Part shown: positions 16,255-23,525 of the stretch, piece after piece
Numbering within the stretch: the stretch's first letter is position 1
How the letters are laid out: each line of letters opens with the position of its first letter
Assembly (NCBI GenBank): GCA_964561785.1
Contig: CAZLRF010000028.1
Span: 1 to 64,000 of the forward strand
Reading direction: 5' to 3'
DNA from: DATBSL01 sp964561785
GTDB lineage: Bacteria > Acidobacteriota > Vicinamibacteria > Fen-336
Length of the DNA: 64,000 bases
Notes under the pieces: model-generated
What the model saw: only the letters and a program-made list of their open reading frames with translations
Told to the model about the DNA's origin: nothing
Databases searched by the model: none
Position numbers and translations under genes: made by a program

Positions 16255-17832
16255 CTACTGCGCTCTGCGCCGCTCGACGCGCAGGAGAGCGTTCTGCCGC
16301 GGCCCCTCGCCGAGGACGATCACCTCCAGCGAGCCCATCGCCTCGAGCCGCCGCTTCTCGGAGGGGCCGGCGAGGACGAGGGCGGGCCCCGCCTCGACCG
16401 CGGCGAAGATCTCGGTGGCCTCGGAGATCTCACGCACCCGGGCGTCGTTGTAGAAGTAGCCCGCCATCCACGCGGTCCGCCACGCCCCCCACGCGAGCAC
16501 CTCGCGGCCCCTCGCGGGGGCGAACAGGAGGGCCCCCGACTCGCGCCGGGCGAGGACCGGGGGGGCGGCCAGGGCGAGGAGGACGAGGAGCCCCGCGGCG
16601 CCCACCCTCAGCAGGCGCAGGGCGCCCGCGGGATCCCCGAGGACTCGCCGCGAGAAGAGGAAGCTCACCACGAGCGCCCAGGTCCCGAGGGGGATCGCCG
16701 AGCGCCACAGCGGCTCCCCCATCCGGAGGAGCGCAGCGGGCGCGGTGGCCACGAGCGCCCCGAGAGCGACACCCACGAGGCCGGCGACCCGCGAGGAGAG
16801 CACCCGCTCGGGCGTGGCGCCCTCCGTGACCAGGCGGTCGGCGGCCCGTCCCATCAGGATCGCGAGCGGGGGCACGCAGGGCAGGATGTACCCGGGGAGC
16901 TTGGATCCCGCGAGCGAGAAGAAGGCCAGGGGGAGGAGGAACCACAGGAGGACGAACAGGTCCCGCCGCTCGAGCCGCGGGCTCGCGCGAACGAGGGCGG
17001 GCACCGCGAGCCCCGACCACGGGAAGAGCCCCCCGAGGAGGACCGGCAGGTAGTACCAGGGCGGCCCCGGGTGGTTGTGGACCGTCGAGGTGAAGCGCTG
17101 GACGTTGTGGTTCAGCAGGAAGACCTCGACGAAGCGCCGCCCCTGGTCGAGCAGGATCGCGACGTACCAGGGCGCGGCCACCACGGCGAAGGCGAGGAGG
17201 GCGGCGGGGGAGGCCGCCTCGCGGAGCCACCGCCACTGCCGGGTCGCGAGCACGTAGCCCCCGAGGACGAGCAGCGGGAGGAGCAGGCCGAGGGGGCCCT
17301 TGGCGAGAGTGGCGAGGCCGGCCGCGGCCGCCGCCGCGACCATCGCGAGCCTCCCCGCGACCCCCAGCACCCGGAGGCCGCCGAGGCCCACCGCGAGCGT
17401 GACCGTCGCCGCGAGCAGCATGTCCATCGATGCGGCGCGGCCGTAGGCGAAGACGAGCAGCGAGGTCCCGGCCACGAAGCCGGCGTGCAGTCCCGCCGCC
17501 GGGCCGAACAGCCGGGCGCCGGCGAGGGCGGTGGTCCCGACCAGGAGGAGGGCGGCGAGGACCGAGGGCAGACGGGCGGCGGCCTCTCTCTCCCCGAGCC
17601 GGGCGAAGGCGGCCCCCGCCAGCCAGTAGTAGAGGGGGGGCTTCTCGAGCCAGGGCTCCCCCTGGAGCGTGGGGCGCACCCACTCGCCGGAGCGCTGCAT
17701 CTCGACCGCCACGCGCGCGTAGCGCGGCTCGTCGGGGCCGAGCAGGGGCACGGCCCCGAGGCGGAAGGCGAGGAGGGCGAGGACGAGCGCGAGGAGGACC
17801 GCCGTGGCCCGGGGGGGCAGGCTGCGCGACAT
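16255..17832 (-). CDS. ArnT/PMT-family glycosyltransferase, polytopic
   Basis: The protein is 525 residues with about 12 transmembrane helices. The first periplasmic loop carries LLGPDEPRYARVAVEM, the acidic motif typical of the ArnT/PMT (GT83/GT39) group, followed by PTLQGEPWLEKPPLYYWLAG. These enzymes use polyprenyl-phosphate sugars to modify lipid A or proteins on the outer face of the inner membrane. The C-terminal 80 residues are a soluble domain. Start uncertain: ATG at 17830-17832 is used; a GTG 36 bases upstream (17866-17868) is possible but shows no better ribosome site. Its 3' end is 7 bases from the RsbW-like gene. Confidence 0.85.
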   Translation of the reverse strand: MSRSLPPRATAVLLALVLALLAFRLGAVPLLGPDEPRYARVAVEMQRSGEWVRPTLQGEPWLEKPPLYYWLAGAAFARLGEREAAARLPSVLAALLLVGTTALAGARLFGPAAGLHAGFVAGTSLLVFAYGRAASMDMLLAATVTLAVGLGGLRVLGVAGRLAMVAAAAAAGLATLAKGPLGLLLPLLVLGGYVLATRQWRWLREAASPAALLAFAVVAAPWYVAILLDQGRRFVEVFLLNHNVQRFTSTVHNHPGPPWYYLPVLLGGLFPWSGLAVPALVRASPRLERRDLFVLLWFLLPLAFFSLAGSKLPGYILPCVPPLAILMGRAADRLVTEGATPERVLSSRVAGLVGVALGALVATAPAALLRMGEPLWRSAIPLGTWALVVSFLFSRRVLGDPAGALRLLRVGAAGLLVLLALAAPPVLARRESGALLFAPARGREVLAWGAWRTAWMAGYFYNDARVREISEATEIFAAVEAGPALVLAGPSEKRRLEAMGSLEVIVLGEGPRQNALLRVERRRAQ

Positions 17833-17918
17833 GCGGGCGATCGTAATGCGGCCCTCGTCGCCTGTCACTCGCGAGACGCGGCCCGGGCTACAATCGCCGC
17901 GAGGGGAGGGACGTCCCG

Positions 17919-18710
17919 GTGAGCTGGCGACACCTGGCCGTGGCGACGGAGGCGGTCCTGGGGGCGGGCCGCATCCAGAAGGAGCGCTATGCGTCCGGCG
18001 TCGCGGTCGAGTACAAGGGGGAGATCGACCTCGTCACCGAGGTCGACCGGGCCTGCGAGCTCGCGATCCTCGAGACCATCCGCTCGCGCTACCCGGCGCA
18101 CGACATCGTCACCGAAGAGACGGACCTCGCGCGCACGGGCTCGCGCCACGTCTGGTTCGTCGATCCCCTCGACGGGACCGTGAACTTCGCCCACTCCTAC
18201 CCCTTCTTCTGCGCCTCGGTCGCCCTCGCCGTCGACGGCGAGCTGGTGGCGGGGGCCGTCTTCGACCCCATGAGGGACGAGCTGTTCTCGGCGGAGAAGG
18301 GGGCGGGGGCCCACCTCAACGGCCGCCGGCTGAAGGTCACGTCGACGGAGCAGCTCATCGAGAGCCTCGTGATCACCGGCTTCCCCTACGACCTGCACGA
18401 GCGGCTCGAGGAGCGGCTGCGGCCGTTCAACCGGCTCATGGGCCTCGCCCGGGCCGTCCGGAGGGACGGCTCGGCGGCGCTCGACCTGTGCTACGTGGGG
18501 GCGGGACGGGCCGACGGTTTCTGGGAGGTCATCCTGAAGCCGTGGGACATGCACGCCGGGCGGCTGGTGGTCGAGGAGGCGGGCGGACGGGCGACCCGCC
18601 TCGACGGCGCCCCCCTCGGCCTCGGCCCCGACGGCGTCGTGGCCACGAACGGACGGCTCCACGACGCCCTGGTCGAGGCGTTACGCGACGAGGCGGTCAC
18701 GCTCGTCTAG
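17919..18710 (+). CDS. Inositol monophosphatase family protein
   Basis: The protein is 263 residues. Metal-binding motifs of the IMPase fold are intact: EET near residue 67, DPLDGT near 86, and WDMHAG near 208. The family removes phosphate from inositol-1-phosphate, fructose-1,6-bisphosphate or PAP; substrate is not resolved. GTG start with GGGAGGGA 9 to 16 bases upstream. A TACAAT hexamer at about 17889 probably serves as the -10 box. A tRNA gene begins 13 bases after the stop and is probably on the same transcript. Confidence 0.93.
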   Translation: MSWRHLAVATEAVLGAGRIQKERYASGVAVEYKGEIDLVTEVDRACELAILETIRSRYPAHDIVTEETDLARTGSRHVWFVDPLDGTVNFAHSYPFFCASVALAVDGELVAGAVFDPMRDELFSAEKGAGAHLNGRRLKVTSTEQLIESLVITGFPYDLHERLEERLRPFNRLMGLARAVRRDGSAALDLCYVGAGRADGFWEVILKPWDMHAGRLVVEEAGGRATRLDGAPLGLGPDGVVATNGRLHDALVEALRDEAVTLV

Positions 18711-18722
18711 CCGCGCCGCGGC

Positions 18723-18799
18723 GCTGGTGTAGCCCAACTGGCAGAGGCGGCCCACTTAAAATGGGCACAGTCCGGGTTCGAATCCCGGCACCAGCACCA
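18723..18799 (+). tRNA. tRNA with anticodon UAA (Leu by codon), short variable region
   Basis: A 77-base cloverleaf including an encoded CCA. Acceptor GCTGGTG (18723-18729) pairs with CACCAGC (18789-18795); the discriminator is A18796. Anticodon stem GCCCA/TGGGC spans 18750-18766; the loop is CTTAAAA with anticodon TAA at 18757-18759. T arm CCGGG-TTCGAAT-CCCGG is at 18772-18788. The variable region is only five bases (18767-18771). The codon read would be UUA, so leucine by the code, but bacterial tRNA-Leu normally has a long variable arm. The amino acid charged is therefore uncertain. Confidence 0.85.
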
Positions 18800-18835
18800 C
18801 CCCGGGGGTAGACTAATGCGCCAGAGGTTCCCGAC

Positions 18836-19774
18836 ATGCCGGTGAAGATTCCCGACACGCTGCCCGCCATGGGCATCCTCGAGAGCGAGAACATCTTCGT
18901 GATGGGGGAGAGCCGCGCCGTCCACCAGGACATCCGGGCGCTGCGCGTGGCCATCCTGAACCTGATGCCCACGAAGATCACCACCGAGACGCAGCTCCTG
19001 CGCCTGCTCGGGAACACGCCGCTCCAGGTCGAGGTGACGCTCCTCCACATGGCGTCGCACGAGTCGAGGAACACCCCGGCCGAGCACCTGCTCGAGCACT
19101 ACACGTCCTTCGAGGAGGTGAAGGGCGAGAAGTTCGACGGGCTCGTGATCACGGGGGCCCCCGTCGAGCAGATGCCGTTCGAGGACGTCGACTACTGGCC
19201 CGAGCTCGTCCGCGTGATGGACTGGGCGAGGACGAACGTCTACTCGACCTTCTACATCTGCTGGGGCGCCCAGGCCGGGCTCTACCACTACTACGGGGTG
19301 CCGAAGCACGGCCTTCCCGAGAAGATGTTCGGGGTGTTCCCCCACACGGTGAACGTGCGGTACGAGCGGCTCGCGCGGGGCTTCGACGACGTCTTCTTCG
19401 CCCCTCACTCCCGGCACACCGAGATCCGGAGGGAGGACGTCCTGGCCGTGCCCGAGCTGGTGCTCCTCTCGGAGTCGGAGGAGGCGGGGGTCTACATCGT
19501 GCTGTCGGCGGACCGCCGCCACGTCTTCGTCACCGGCCACTCCGAGTACGACCCGCTCACCCTGCAGAGCGAGTACGTGCGGGACGTGAGCAGGGGGCTC
19601 CCGATCGCGGTGCCCCGCAACTACTTCCCCGGGGACGACCCCAGGCGCGAGCCGGTGGTGCGCTGGCGCGCCCACGCGAGCCTGCTCTACGCGAACTGGC
19701 TGAACTACTACGTCTACCAGCAGACGCCCTACGACGTGAACGCGATCACGAGCGGCGGGGCGGCCTGGGCCTGA
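18836..19774 (+). CDS. metA: Homoserine O-acyltransferase (MetA family), predicted acetyl-CoA type
   Basis: The protein is 312 residues, normal for the family. It activates homoserine for methionine synthesis. Seen: catalytic Cys142 in FYICWGAQAG and the His/Glu of VTGHSEYD. Residue 111 is Glu (GAPVE). Studies of the Bacillus cereus and E. coli enzymes tie Glu111 to acetyl-CoA and Gly111 to succinyl-CoA use, so this is probably an acetyltransferase despite the usual succinyltransferase label. ATG at 18836, 37 bases after the tRNA. TAGACT at about 18809 could be a -10 box. The PilZ gene follows 7 bases downstream. Confidence 0.93.
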   Translation: MPVKIPDTLPAMGILESENIFVMGESRAVHQDIRALRVAILNLMPTKITTETQLLRLLGNTPLQVEVTLLHMASHESRNTPAEHLLEHYTSFEEVKGEKFDGLVITGAPVEQMPFEDVDYWPELVRVMDWARTNVYSTFYICWGAQAGLYHYYGVPKHGLPEKMFGVFPHTVNVRYERLARGFDDVFFAPHSRHTEIRREDVLAVPELVLLSESEEAGVYIVLSADRRHVFVTGHSEYDPLTLQSEYVRDVSRGLPIAVPRNYFPGDDPRREPVVRWRAHASLLYANWLNYYVYQQTPYDVNAITSGGAAWA

Positions 19775-19781
19775 GCGCGGC

Positions 19782-20543
19782 ATGATCGACCGCATCCCCG
19801 TCGTGCCCGCCCTCGCCGGCCCCATTCGCCTCGCCGCCGCCTACGCCTCCGCGGGGTCGCTCCTGCGGGAGCTGTCCCGGGCGCTCAGCCAGGGCCAGAC
19901 GCTGCTGAAGGCCGACACCGGTCTGCCCGCCGGCACCCACCTCGTGCTGCTGATGACCACCCGCTCGCTGCGCGCCCCGATCGAGGTGAAGGGGGTCGTG
20001 ACGAGCTGCCGCCCGCGCGGGCGGCGGATGGCGATGACGCTGCGGTACGACTTCGACCCCGGGCCCCAGCGGCAGCGGCTGCGCGAGGCGATGGCCGAGC
20101 TGCGGCGGCTCAACCACCGGCCCCGCCGCGAGGCCCGGGTCCCGCTCGCCCTGCCCGCCGACGCGACCGCGCTGCTGCGGGGGCTGTCGGCCACGGTGAG
20201 CGATGCCAGCCGCGCCGGGGCCCGGCTCGAGCTGGTCGGCTCCCGGCTGCCGGCGGTCGCGGTGGGCGACCGCCTCGTGATGACGCTCGCCGGCAGCCGG
20301 CCGGGCAGCCGCCGCCCCACCCGCGTCGTCCTCGAGGCGATGTGGGTCGGGGCGCAGCGCCTCCAGGGCGCGCAGCGCCGCCAGGAGGTCGGGGGGCGCT
20401 TCGTGGGGCTCTCGCCGGCGACGAAGCGCCGCATCCTCGCGATCCTCCGCTTCGACGACGCGCGTCCGGGCCTGCGCCTCGTGCGACTCGAGCGCCTCAG
20501 CGGGCCCGGGACAGCGTCTCGATCGCGGTCTGCTCGAAGGTGA
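19782..20543 (+). CDS. PilZ-domain c-di-GMP-binding protein
   Basis: The protein is 253 residues. An N-terminal beta domain (about 35-95) looks like a degenerate PilZ module. The second domain has the c-di-GMP motifs RREAR at 115-119 and DASRAG at 141-146 (RxxxR plus D/NxSxxG). It should therefore bind c-di-GMP; the output is unknown. It follows metA by 7 bases without functional link. The C-terminal 15 codons overlap the end of the convergent cytochrome b gene (20497-20543). Confidence 0.8.
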   Translation: MIDRIPVVPALAGPIRLAAAYASAGSLLRELSRALSQGQTLLKADTGLPAGTHLVLLMTTRSLRAPIEVKGVVTSCRPRGRRMAMTLRYDFDPGPQRQRLREAMAELRRLNHRPRREARVPLALPADATALLRGLSATVSDASRAGARLELVGSRLPAVAVGDRLVMTLAGSRPGSRRPTRVVLEAMWVGAQRLQGAQRRQEVGGRFVGLSPATKRRILAILRFDDARPGLRLVRLERLSGPGTASRSRSARR

Positions 20544-21318
20544 CGAACCAGTAGAGCCCGGCCAGGAGAAAGACGCCGAGCACCGAGGCGACGGGAACGA
20601 ACACCCGCATCCGCCTCCGGACGAGCGCGGCCTCGGGCGCGCGGGCGAGGCGCCCGCTCTCGATCGCCTCGAGCTCGAGCGGGTGCTCGTGGAGCATCTC
20701 CTCCCGGCTCATGGTGCCGGTGAACATGCTGCGGTTGAAGTGGCGCAGGTGGACGCCGTAGCCGTGCCAGAGGATGACGGCGAGGATGGCGAGGACGGCC
20801 TCGCCCCCGTGGGCGACCTGGGCGGCGGGGATCCATTGCCCGGGCAGGAAGCGCGCGGTCGCGATCGGGTTCCAGAGCATGAAGCCGGTCACGATCATGA
20901 TGATCGTGCCCCAGATGAGGGCCCAGTACTCGACCTTCTCCTCGAACGTGAAGCGGTCCATGCGGGGCCGCTGCTTCGCGAGGCCGAGGTTGTAGCGCAC
21001 GGCCTGGAGGCCGTCGAGGACGTCCTGGTAGCGGGGCAGCATGCTGAGCGGCCGGCGCAGGACCCACACGCGGTGGATCGCGTCGATCAGGTGGTGGATC
21101 GTGGCGACCATCAGCATCACGGCGAACACGCGGTGGCCGATGCGGACGAGCTCGATGCCCCCGAGCAGCGCGATCGACCGCTCGCCCCATCCCGTGGCGG
21201 CGTACTTCTGCGGGATCCCGGTGATCGTGAGCCCGACGAAGCCCGCGACCATCACCCAGTGCTGGATCCGCTGGCTCGTGGTGAAGCGCAGGTAGCGCTC
21301 GCGTCCCCCGCCGCTCAT
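20497..21318 (-). CDS. Inner-membrane di-heme cytochrome b (FdnI/thiosulfate reductase-like)
   Basis: The protein is 273 residues with five hydrophobic segments. Histidines in the helices fit two b-haems: IQHW near residue 19, GHR and ATIHH near 60-76, AHGG and WHGYGVHL near 190-210. This is the pattern of the b subunits of formate dehydrogenase, HybB-like and CbcB-type complexes that exchange electrons with quinones. The start overlaps the stop of the nine-heme cytochrome gene by four bases, so the two are coupled and probably form one complex. The final helix is followed by a short tail encoded over the convergent PilZ gene. Confidence 0.88.
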   Translation of the reverse strand: MSGGGRERYLRFTTSQRIQHWVMVAGFVGLTITGIPQKYAATGWGERSIALLGGIELVRIGHRVFAVMLMVATIHHLIDAIHRVWVLRRPLSMLPRYQDVLDGLQAVRYNLGLAKQRPRMDRFTFEEKVEYWALIWGTIIMIVTGFMLWNPIATARFLPGQWIPAAQVAHGGEAVLAILAVILWHGYGVHLRHFNRSMFTGTMSREEMLHEHPLELEAIESGRLARAPEAALVRRRMRVFVPVASVLGVFLLAGLYWFVTFEQTAIETLSRAR

Positions 21319-22445
21319 GCCACGCCTCCCCCGTCCGCCGGTCCCGGTTCGTCCTTCGCCCGCGCCCGGCGCTCCCGCCGCGCGTCCACGCGGCGCCGCG
21401 CGAAGTCGGTCAGGACGAAGAGGGCCATGCCCCCGAGGGTGCCCGGGATCAGGACCTTGTAGAACGCGTCCACCCAGTAGACGAGCGGCGCGCGCTCGCG
21501 GTCGGGGATGTAGTGGCTGAGCCACGAGTCGGGGAAGTTGTCGGTGGCCCCGGGGTGGCACTTCCGGCACGTGGCGAGCAGGTTGCCCTTGACGTGCAGA
21601 CCCTTCTGCGGGTCGTCGACGGCCTTGACGTCGTGGAACCCGTGGCAGTCGTAGCAGACGGGCTTGTTCGTCTGCTGCTCGGGGTGGTTCTTCTCGAAGA
21701 GCGAGACCGTCCTCCCGTGGAAGTCGGCGACGTAGGTCCGGAGGACCTGGGTCGAGAGGCCGTAGCGCGCCATCTTCGTCTCGTCCGTGTGGCACGTGGA
21801 GCACATCTTCGGGGAGGCGAGGCGGAACGCCGCGGTGCGCGGGTCGGGGATGTCGTGGACCCCGTGGCAGTCGGTGCAGGTCGGCACGTCCGGGTTGCCG
21901 GTCACGAGGGCGGAGCCGTGGACGCTCTCGCGGTACTGCGCCTGGATCTCGGCGTGGCAGCGGGCGCACGTCTGCGGGACGGCGAGTCGGCCCTCGGGCC
22001 GGAGCTTCCCGTCGTCGCCGGTGATCTTCTTCTGGGTGTGCGGGTCGTGGCAGTCCGAGCAGACCGCCGCGTTCTTGTTGCCCGCAGCGACCATCGCGAG
22101 GTGCACCCCGTCGAGCTGCTTCTCGAACTGCTCCTCGTGGCACGGCTGGCACGACGTGTAGTGCGCCAGCGTGTACTCGCGCGCGGAGCCGGCCGTGAGC
22201 TCCGGGTGGGGGTACTCCGAGTGCCCGGCGTGGCAGTCCGTGCAGCTCGCGCCCATCGCCCCGTGGACCGAGGCGGCCCAGGCGTCGGGGTCGATCGTGA
22301 CGTCCTTCTCGGAGCCGTCCTTGAACGTGACGGTCGAGCCGGCCGCTCCGTGGCAGTCCAGGCACTCCTGGGCGCGCGCGGGGGCGGCCAGGACGATGCC
22401 GGCCAACCCCAGGAGGAGAACGGCGCAAGCGGGGATGCGTTTCAT
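21315..22445 (-). CDS. Membrane-anchored nine-heme cytochrome c (CbcA-like)
   Basis: The protein is 376 residues. Signal peptide at residues 1-25. There are nine CXXCH sites: CLDCH, CTDCH, CQPCH, CSDCH, CARCH, CTDCH, CSTCH, CYDCH and CRKCH, spread over residues about 28-295. A C-terminal transmembrane helix (about 325-347) is followed by a basic cytoplasmic tail. Coupled to the cytochrome b gene, this resembles the Geobacter Cbc quinone:cytochrome complexes, which pass quinol electrons to periplasmic cytochromes. Electron direction cannot be read from sequence. It follows the monoheme cytochrome gene by 36 bases in the same operon. Confidence 0.9.
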   Translation of the reverse strand: MKRIPACAVLLLGLAGIVLAAPARAQECLDCHGAAGSTVTFKDGSEKDVTIDPDAWAASVHGAMGASCTDCHAGHSEYPHPELTAGSAREYTLAHYTSCQPCHEEQFEKQLDGVHLAMVAAGNKNAAVCSDCHDPHTQKKITGDDGKLRPEGRLAVPQTCARCHAEIQAQYRESVHGSALVTGNPDVPTCTDCHGVHDIPDPRTAAFRLASPKMCSTCHTDETKMARYGLSTQVLRTYVADFHGRTVSLFEKNHPEQQTNKPVCYDCHGFHDVKAVDDPQKGLHVKGNLLATCRKCHPGATDNFPDSWLSHYIPDRERAPLVYWVDAFYKVLIPGTLGGMALFVLTDFARRRVDARRERRARAKDEPGPADGGGVA

Positions 22446-22481
22446 CGAGGATCCTCCCGGGGCGGCCGGGGAAGCGCGGCC

Positions 22482-22805
22482 CTACTTCATGGTGGCCATG
22501 TAGGCCACGAGGTTGTCGAGGTCGGCGTCGGTGATCTTGTCCGCGCCGTAGGCCGGCATGATCCCCTTCTTGCCCTTCTTCGCGATCATGTCCTTGGGCG
22601 TGCGCACCCAGGCCTTGAGCTCCTCGAGGCTGTTCTCCGCCCCGGTCTTCGTGAGCGGGTTCTTGGTCTCGGTGTGGCACGACTTGCACGCGGGCTTCGC
22701 GGCCTCGTAGACGGCCTTGCCCGCGGCGGCATCGCCCGCGAACGACGGGGCAGCGAGAGAGACCGCGGCGAGGGCGGCGGCGAGGATCACCAGTCGACGC
22801 ATCAT
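22482..22805 (-). CDS. Small periplasmic monoheme cytochrome c
   Basis: The protein is 107 residues. Signal peptide at residues 1-23 ending in FAG. One CKSCH haem site at about residue 40. The axial Met is probably in KGIMPAYGADKITDADLDNLVAYM, the classic class I cytochrome c C-terminal helix. It likely shuttles electrons in the periplasm between the nine-heme complex and the MtrA-type cytochrome. It is the first gene of the minus-strand cytochrome operon, with an AGGAGG ribosome site. The divergent spacer of 295 bases upstream holds the palindrome at 23018-23029. Confidence 0.92.
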   Translation of the reverse strand: MMRRLVILAAALAAVSLAAPSFAGDAAAGKAVYEAAKPACKSCHTETKNPLTKTGAENSLEELKAWVRTPKDMIAKKGKKGIMPAYGADKITDADLDNLVAYMATMK

Positions 22806-23017
22806 TCAACCTCCTGTGGACGTTCCGGACGTTTCCGTACGGGTGACGCCTTTCATTCTCTTCGTAAGGTCGCCCGTCGCGCAAGTGCAGACGGCAGTGG
22901 GACATATGAGTCATTTGCATCACGCAGGTCGAGGACGCGGGCGAGCCACGGGGGGACGGGGCCCCGTGATGCCGCGGCGACGGTACCCGCGGCCCTATGT
23001 CACGCTCGTTCTGTTTG

Positions 23018-23029
23018 TTACGCGCGTAA
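23018..23029. promoter_or_regulatory. 12-bp palindrome, candidate operator
   Basis: TTACGCGCGTAA, a perfect palindrome in the 295-base divergent spacer between the two electron-transfer operons. It lies 72 bases upstream of the helix-turn-helix gene. It could be the binding site of that regulator or of another factor controlling both directions. The rest of the spacer (22806-23100) shows no gene; a near-perfect direct repeat (GGACGTTCC/GGACGTTTCC) lies just upstream of the monoheme cytochrome gene. Confidence 0.35.
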
Positions 23030-23065
23030 TACCCAGTGTCTAGGCTGTTGAGGCATCCGGTCCAT

Positions 23066-23093
23066 TTGTTCGTCAAGAAAAGAAAAGTAGCAT
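23066..23093 (+). promoter_or_regulatory. Promoter for the first helix-turn-helix gene, probably leaderless
   Basis: TTGTTC at 23066-23071, a 16-base spacer, then TAGCAT at 23088-23093. Only seven bases separate the -10 box from the GTG start at 23101. The transcript would therefore begin at or next to the start codon. No Shine-Dalgarno sequence is present upstream, which agrees with leaderless translation. Confidence 0.4.
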
Positions 23094-23100
23094 TGGGCCC

Positions 23101-23325
23101 GTGAAGAATACGGGAGCGGCCGCCGCAGAGACCGCCGGGACGCAGTTCCTGACCCGTTCGGAGGTTTCGAGGCTCTTGGGCGTCTCGCCGAACACCGTGA
23201 CCCGCTGGGCGCGCGAGGGCAAGCTCGCGTGCCAGGTCACCCTCGGAGGACACCACCGCTTCGATCGCGAGGTCGTCGAACGGCTTCGCCAGAGCCTCTA
23301 CCGGCCAGGGGGACGGACCGGCTGA
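23101..23325 (+). CDS. Small MerR/BldC-type helix-turn-helix regulator, copy 1
   Basis: The protein is 74 residues. A winged helix-turn-helix of the excisionase/BldC kind fills residues 15-66 (TRSEVSRLLGVSPNTVTRWAREG, then QVTLGGHHRFD). There is no effector domain. Its core is identical at 44 of 53 positions to the protein at 26991-27218, so the two flank the MtrAB genes as paralogues. GTG start with no ribosome site, see the promoter at 23066-23093. Likely a DNA-binding regulator of the neighbouring electron-transfer operons, by position. Confidence 0.85.
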   Translation: MKNTGAAAAETAGTQFLTRSEVSRLLGVSPNTVTRWAREGKLACQVTLGGHHRFDREVVERLRQSLYRPGGRTG

Positions 23326-23493
23326 CCCCGCGAGGCCGCACACGACACGAAACGTCTTCGCCCTTGTGGAGGCCGTGAGCCGGGCGCGCGGGAGAGCCAG
23401 TCGGCTCGTCCGCGCTGGATGGTGACAGCCGCGTGACGAAACCCGGTCAGCCCCGTGGCGGGTGCCGACAGGGTGGGATGAGCGAACCTGCCA

Positions 23494-23512
23494 GGGTCCG
23501 CCGTGCGGACCC
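23494..23512 (+). promoter_or_regulatory. Hairpin directly before the ribosome site of the MtrA-type gene
   Basis: GGGTCCGC, loop CGT, GCGGACCC: an 8-bp perfect stem whose last base is next to the AAGGAG ribosome site (23513-23518). It could protect the transcript 5' end, modulate translation, or be bound by a regulator. It is a visible structure only; no function is proven. Confidence 0.4.
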
Positions 23513-23525
23513 AAGGAGCCAGACG

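Noticed and set aside
18723..18799. tRNA as an integration site for a mobile element
   Set aside because: No integrase, direct repeat of the tRNA 3' end, or gene content unlike the neighbours is visible on either side.
23101..23325. Excisionase of a prophage
   Set aside because: The helix-turn-helix type is shared with excisionases, but no integrase or phage gene is nearby and a paralogue sits in the same locus; a BldC-like regulator is likelier.
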